DNA from: Corydoras sp. C115
Taxonomy: Eukaryota > Chordata > Actinopteri > Siluriformes > Callichthyidae
Direction of reading: 5' to 3'
Length of the DNA: 64,000 bases
Assembly (NCBI GenBank): GCA_019802505.1
Contig: JAFMOC010000097.1
Coordinates: 1,157,501 to 1,221,500, forward strand
The notes below the pieces were generated by a model, which did not search any database, was not told where the DNA came from, and saw only the letters and a list, made by a program, of their open reading frames with translations. Both the position numbers and the translations under genes were made by a program. Each line of letters begins with the position of its first letter. Position 1 is the stretch's first letter. This document shows, in pieces, positions 60,001 to 64,000 of this stretch.

Positions 60001-61703
60001 GTTTGCAAATCTGCACTTCACCTGACTCAACAAAACGACAGTCCTGGAGTTCCTTTGTCCCATCAGTACACACATTTAACTCAAACTGGATCTGCTTTGC
60101 TTCTGCAAAACTACACATCACTATTTCACAGTCGATAAGCACCCACCACACGTTGCCATTTTTACCAACACCACTGTTTTTAACCTTACCTTCTGCTTTC
60201 ATGTAGTGCACCGAGTAGGCAATGACTTTATTAGCATTGTACTGGGGTCGTTCCCAGGCCAGCAAAATAGCAGAGCTGGAAATTGTCTCGGCGTGGATGT
60301 TTCGGGGGGCGCTGGGCCGATCTTCTGACATGACCACGATCAGCCGAGCCATGGACAACACCAAGCCCTGTGTGTTTTCAGCCTGGCATTGATAGATGGC
60401 ATCATCTTCAGGAATGATCTGAGTTATAACCAGTTTACTGCAAGAGAACAGAACAGTCAATGGGTTGTAGTTCACTGAATGTAGGATTGAACTCATTATG
60501 GAGTGAATACCAGACAGGTGAAGACCCACCTTTGATACACCTTAACTCTGCCATTTGAGTGGATGACTTCCCCATTCTTCAGCCATGTGACACGGGGAAG
60601 CGGGACGCCTTCGGCCTGGCAGCTGAAGCGGGCCGTGCCAGCTCTGGGACGAGTCTGACTTTCAGGCTTCTCCAGAAAAGATGGTGGCACTAAAAGGTGA
60701 AACATGTGGCCACAGAGTGATATAAACTGGTGTAAATCATAATAATAAAGGATGAACTAAATAATAAATAATAATAAAGGATGAACTAAAGCACTTACCC
60801 AGAACAGTGAGGTTCGCAGCCGTAATGGTAAAGTTACGAGTGCGTGGAGTCGTCGCTCTGCACAAATAAATACCGCTGTGTTGGGAGTTAACGTTTGAGA
60901 TGACGAGATTCCCATTGCCCATCACTTTAGATCCGAACACATCAATGGGCTGCAGGTCTGCTCTACTCCATGAGACCAGGGGCCGAGGGTTACCCTCTGC
61001 TATGCACTCCAGAACAGCAGCCTGGTGAAGGCTGACACTGATGTTTTGGGGCCCTACAATGATCCGGGGCTTAAGGAGTGGTCTTGATCCAAATACTGAA
61101 GGGAAAAAAAACTTATTAGAAATGAAATATATAGTCTGGTGTCTTTATCTTTGTCATTTCTTTCTTATTAATTAAATTAATCTATGAAGCAAAATCACCA
61201 AATGAGTCAAATCCTCCCATGACAATTCAAACCAACATTCTCAGTTGCCCCTAAATACAAACCTACATTTTTCAGGTTAGTTATTTCTAAAACATACCAG
61301 GGGTAACGGTAAGGGTGGCCTCTCTACTCGTCACTCTCCCGTCAGTGTTGGTGGCCACACAGCGATAAATCCCAGCATCATGTGGTTTTACCTCATGGAT
61401 CTGCAACACCCCGTTGGGCAACACTGCGATTCTGGACAAAGAAAGGATAACTCAGTCTTTCACTGTCCACCCCATCATCAACATTCATCACTTTTCTACA
61501 ATTAATAGACTTCAAATAATCACGAATAATGACTTTGATCTGAATTGAAACCCCGTACCTTTCTGATTTACTCGGCAGAACCCTTTGGTTGGCCTCCCAT
61601 GAGATAGTGGCTGGAAGACCAGCGCTGACACTGCAGGTGAACCTAGCTACAGAACCCTCATTAACCACTGTAGGAGAGGGTTCCGTCACGAAGGATGAAA
61701 TTC
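50060..61703 (-). CDS. prtg: prtg, protogenin (3' 17 coding exons; signal peptide and Ig1 outside window)
   Basis: DCC/neogenin-family single-pass receptor of the early neural tube and mesoderm. Exons in gene order: 61703-61559, 61431-61298, 61095-60799, 60689-60530, 60437-60190, 59319-59155, 59042-58728, 57783-57598, 54933-54838, 54733-54547, 53021-52894, 51821-51651, 51450-51268, 51093-50979, 50886-50751, 50647-50576, 50356-50060. All phases join: 1,010 residues plus stop, against about 1,150 for human PRTG. Layout: Ig2 (1-92), Ig3 (93-191), Ig4 (192-270), FN3 x5 (272-795), membrane helix (815-838), cytoplasmic tail (839-1010). Five FN3 domains, not six, and the juxtamembrane MTGIVIGVSIALACIIICI favour protogenin over neogenin or DCC. 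Which teleost copy (a or b) is undecided. Confidence 0.93.
50370..50555 (+). mobile_element. old V-SINE fragment beside the last prtg exon
   Basis: CAGTCCAAAAACATGGATTC through GGATGGGCATGAGG, degenerate, beginning 14 bases upstream (in gene sense) of the last prtg exon. Confidence 0.85.
51268..60437 (-). CDS. prtg: prtg fibronectin type III domains 1-5
   Basis: FN1 starts RPSAPRNIHAETISSSAILLAW and ends in exon 59319-59155. FN2 is a single exon (59042-58728) with the WS-rich end GWSQPSAWSS. FN3 is split by a 2.66 kb intron (57783-57598, 54933-54838). FN4 is 54733-54547 plus 53021-52894, and FN5 is 51821-51651 plus 51450-51268. The core Trp (VSW, VRW, LSW) and the L-x-P-x-T-x-Y type signature are present. 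The exon 54933-54838 donor must be GTAAGT after 54838 to keep phase. Confidence 0.92.
51986..52356 (+). mobile_element. V-SINE in prtg intron, 11-bp target duplication
   Basis: ATATTCTCAGC at both ends of 51997-52345. AT-rich AATATATAAT repeats follow. Confidence 0.95.
53131..53524 (+). mobile_element. V-SINE in prtg intron, 14-bp target duplication
   Basis: TAATTTTAAAGCAA flanks 53145-53510; the head is truncated to GGGCTTAGTGG. Confidence 0.95.
53530..53785 (-). mobile_element. Tc1-like transposon fragment
   Basis: Contains CATCCCAAAGGTGTTCAGTG and CCATTTCACACTAAACTCATCC, sequences I recognise from a common teleost Tc1-type repeat. Translated on the minus strand it gives short transposase-like pieces only. 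Confidence 0.6.
53790..54385 (+). mobile_element. old V-SINE split by a young V-SINE
   Basis: Outer, divergent copy 53790-53935 plus 54262-54380; inner copy 53936-54261. TGCCCCTATATAG of the outer SINE is duplicated at 53923-53935 and 54262-54274. Confidence 0.94.
54939..57597 (-). other. large prtg intron
   Basis: Splits FN3-3. 55425-55800 may be part of a solo LTR (starts TGTCACAGG, has CAATAAATCC at 55637, GC-rich end), but no flanking duplication was found. The rest, including the low-repeat stretch 56380-56700, shows no gene or known repeat. Confidence 0.5.
59381..59588 (-). mobile_element. old V-SINE, minus, in prtg intron
   Basis: CCATCCATCATCTTCCAC tail, GATGTTTTTGGACTGGGGGA core and CAAACCACTAAGCCCC head; internal deletions. 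Confidence 0.85.
60190..61703 (-). CDS. prtg: prtg immunoglobulin domains 2-4
   Basis: Five exons. Ig2 is split over two (FTCSVSAGLPATISWEAN, then DAGIYRCVATNTDG), Ig3 is one exon (LECIAEGNPRPLVSWSRAD to SGIYLCRATT), and Ig4 is split (FSCQAEGVPLPRVTWLKNG, then DDAIYQCQAENTQG). Each keeps the paired Cys, the core Trp and the D-x-G/A-x-Y-x-C motif of I-set domains. The last exon runs on into the first half of FN3-1. N-glycosylation sequons (NIS, NFT, NLT) occur in Ig3. Confidence 0.93.
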
Positions 61704-64000
61704 CTAAAAATGACACAAAGACATTTATTAATGATAAATTCAAAACAAAAGCTTAACAAACACACTGCGTTAGGTTCATCATGAAAAACCACTGGGTGTA
61801 AATAAATTGCAATTACTTTTCAGAACTGTATTCACTTTTCAGCTTTTGCTTTATTAGAAAATAAGCGGCCCACGAACTCATCCTTCACTGCTCAAGGACT
61901 CTTCATTCAGTGCAACACAAATTAATATACAACCATCACCTCACTGCTGTGTTGAGAATGATCCACCACCCTAATAACACCTGTTTTGTGTTGGTTTATT
62001 AGGGGTCCCTGAGAATAACAGGAAATCGTAAAAGTAACCAGATGGATTATAATTGTGGAACTACAAGTGTGTTTATAAAGTAAATGGAACTAAGAATATG
62101 CACACTTTATGTATCTAAGAAAGTGATATTAATTTGTATTAATTTTTACTAAATGTGTATTAATTTTATGCTATAAGAACTTACTTTAGTTAAGTTTAAG
62201 TTAAGATTAGGTTTCCTGGATCCTTGTGTTTCAGATCCTCAGGTTTTTCATTGTGTACGGTAGTTTTTTCTTGGCAGTGTTTTTTTTTTTTTTTGCTCTT
62301 TTTTTAGTTTAGTCATATGGGGTGAATTCTGCTTTCCAAAAGCAATTCTTTAATTTTGTTATGCATGTGCACCAAGTATTCAAATCAGTCATACAATGAG
62401 CCAGACACCCAATACAGTGACCCCTCTGATCAATGGATCAATGAGCCAGTGACAATAAATGATGCTCATCTGTGGATCATCTTTAATCAATCAAATGGCC
62501 CAGTCACAGCCAAAAAGCAATCCATTAAAGTATTGACCAAAATGAATTGTCCTTTTCATCAAGAGAATCAATTCTCTTAAAATGTGGGATAAGACGACCA
62601 AATTTAATTAACAAAGCCAAAAATAATAACCTATGACTGTTAATATATCACGTATATAACAATATATCACATATTCAAATGTAAACAAAACAATCGTAAT
62701 GTATCTTTAAAGTCTATCGAGTACAGCCACCCGTTATTCTTCATCTCTCTCAGTCATTGAGGAGTGTTATAGGAAATCAATAGATATTCAGCTGCAGATG
62801 TAAAACATCCCCGATGTAAATCACATTAGAGGAGGGTTGGGAATTAAAACCGGCTTTGTTTACATGTTCGACCTAATTAGAGCAAGACAACATTCAAATA
62901 ACCCGCAGCATGCATGAACTAGACTTTGCCATTTCTCATTAACGTAATGCTGAGCCTTATCATGAGTAACCACCTTAATTGACTTTTCCTGCTGAGTGAA
63001 TTGGTTTGGATGGGTGTTGGGGGTCCTGTGAGCATAGGATCTACAACTATTGTGCTTTAAGGGCCACTATGATGAATAGAAACAGTGACTTTCAGTCTCT
63101 GCAACTATGCAAGTGTGTGAGTGAATGCAAATCCCTCAAATGGTTCAAAGGCAAGAAAAAATGAGGGGGACTTCTGTGGGTCTGGCCAGCGAGTCCTGTG
63201 AGGTCAGCTGGGCTATAAAGAGAGGATCAATGCCTGGGTCAAATACAACAGAGGTTCCCCACCAAAGGTTAGGGGTCACCTGGGCCGTCTGTCCAGTCCA
63301 TCCAGCCAGGACTGGGAACCCCCCTAAATTAAATGCATTAGGAATATTTGAATACACATGGTGTTTGATGATTCTGGACTGTCTGTCAACACTTTCCAGT
63401 GTAATAGTGATATGTTGCATTTTTATCGTATTGGGTGTTTAAATATATAAACCACTGGTGCAGCAGATTAGAGGACCCCTTTTTTGTGATGGTGATGACA
63501 TCATAGTGTGCCTCAAGTGTTAGATTTGATGTATATTTAGATTAAGGGAAAGAAATCTGTAGGTGGACATTAGCACTATATTAGATGGGAGATGGAGAGG
63601 TCTGTGCAAAACAGTAAAGGATCTGTAAAGCCACCAAAAACTTTAAATCACTGATCAGTTTAAACCCAGACTAAGGTGCATGAGAACATCAATCAGATGG
63701 GGCCGAGCAGTAGCTGGCCAGGCCCTTGACTATCACCATGAAAAGGGACAAAACCAGTCCCACAACCTTTCTGACCTACAGGCCTCTCCCATGGGCTCTC
63801 ACACAGGCTGCGAATAAAGGCGACCAATAGCCTGACCCACCCCCCAAAACCTGGCCAAACACAGGGTTGCCTTGGCTGCAAGCATTAACCCTTAGGATGC
63901 TGAAATGTACGTGTTTTTATGTAATTTGAGGTGAAATCAGAAAAATCTTTACTGACTTTTGCATTTATGTTTCCTTTGAATGTGTAAAAAATATTTGCAT
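61704..64000 (-). other. prtg upstream intron, non-coding in window
   Basis: No Ig1 or signal-peptide exon found. It contains a fragment of the inverted-arm DNA element (about 61905-62085), a poly-T run near 62280, and a repeat-free stretch at 62750-63010 rich in homeobox-type TAAT sites. Nothing else recognised. Confidence 0.6.
61905..62085. mobile_element. inverted-arm DNA element, degraded right part
   Basis: ATGATCCACCACCCTAATAACACCTG and GATGGATTATAATTGTGGAACTACAA resemble the centre and right arm of the copies at 21525 and 32527. Confidence 0.6.

Noticed and set aside
50060..61703. Neogenin or DCC as identity of the minus-strand receptor
   Set aside because: Only five FN3 domains and a short tail lacking the P1-P3 motifs; the juxtamembrane and membrane sequence fits protogenin.

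Overview
This is nuclear DNA from a ray-finned, almost certainly teleost, fish. Vertebrate multi-exon genes with GT-AG introns sit in sequence packed with fish-type repeats: a tRNA-headed SINE of DANA/Mermaid (V-SINE) appearance in more than 25 copies, hAT and Tc1-like non-autonomous elements, and very abundant CA/GT/AT microsatellites. The species cannot be named from the sequence. Which teleost duplicate (aa/ab, a/b) the myo9a and prtg genes represent also cannot be decided here.

Layout. (1) 1-3512 is intron of myo9a and is all repeats. (2) 3513-27437, plus strand: the last 34 coding exons of myo9a, an unconventional class IX myosin with RhoGAP activity. All splice phases join into one frame of 1,879 codons plus stop. 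The front of the motor lies to the left of the window. (3) 31280-32353 and 39185-41125, plus strand: two related stand-alone DEDDh 3'-5' exonucleases of the TREX / PML-exon-9 (plex9) type in tandem, separated by 6.8 kb of repeat-rich DNA that also holds some unassigned exon-like pieces. (4) 46405-42663, minus strand: complete six-exon rsl24d1 (60S ribosome biogenesis factor), convergent with the second exonuclease. (5) 61703-50060, minus strand: the last 17 coding exons of prtg (protogenin), covering Ig2-Ig4, five fibronectin III domains, the membrane segment and the cytoplasmic tail. Its signal peptide and Ig1 lie to the right of the window.

The four kinds of gene do not form a pathway: a Rho-inactivating motor, nucleic-acid exonucleases, a pre-60S factor and a neural adhesion receptor. 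They look like a conserved chromosomal neighbourhood corresponding to human 15q21-q24, where MYO9A, RSL24D1, PRTG and PML map. The biologically most interesting part is the exonuclease pair. Both copies keep all five catalytic residues, they differ at the N terminus, and each has an ISRE-like (IRF-binding) sequence about 100-115 bp before its start codon, which suggests interferon control.

The repeat content is itself informative. Many SINE copies have exact 9-14 bp target duplications, there are several nested insertions, and a 0.7 kb GTGAGTGA satellite appears to have grown out of the interior of one SINE.
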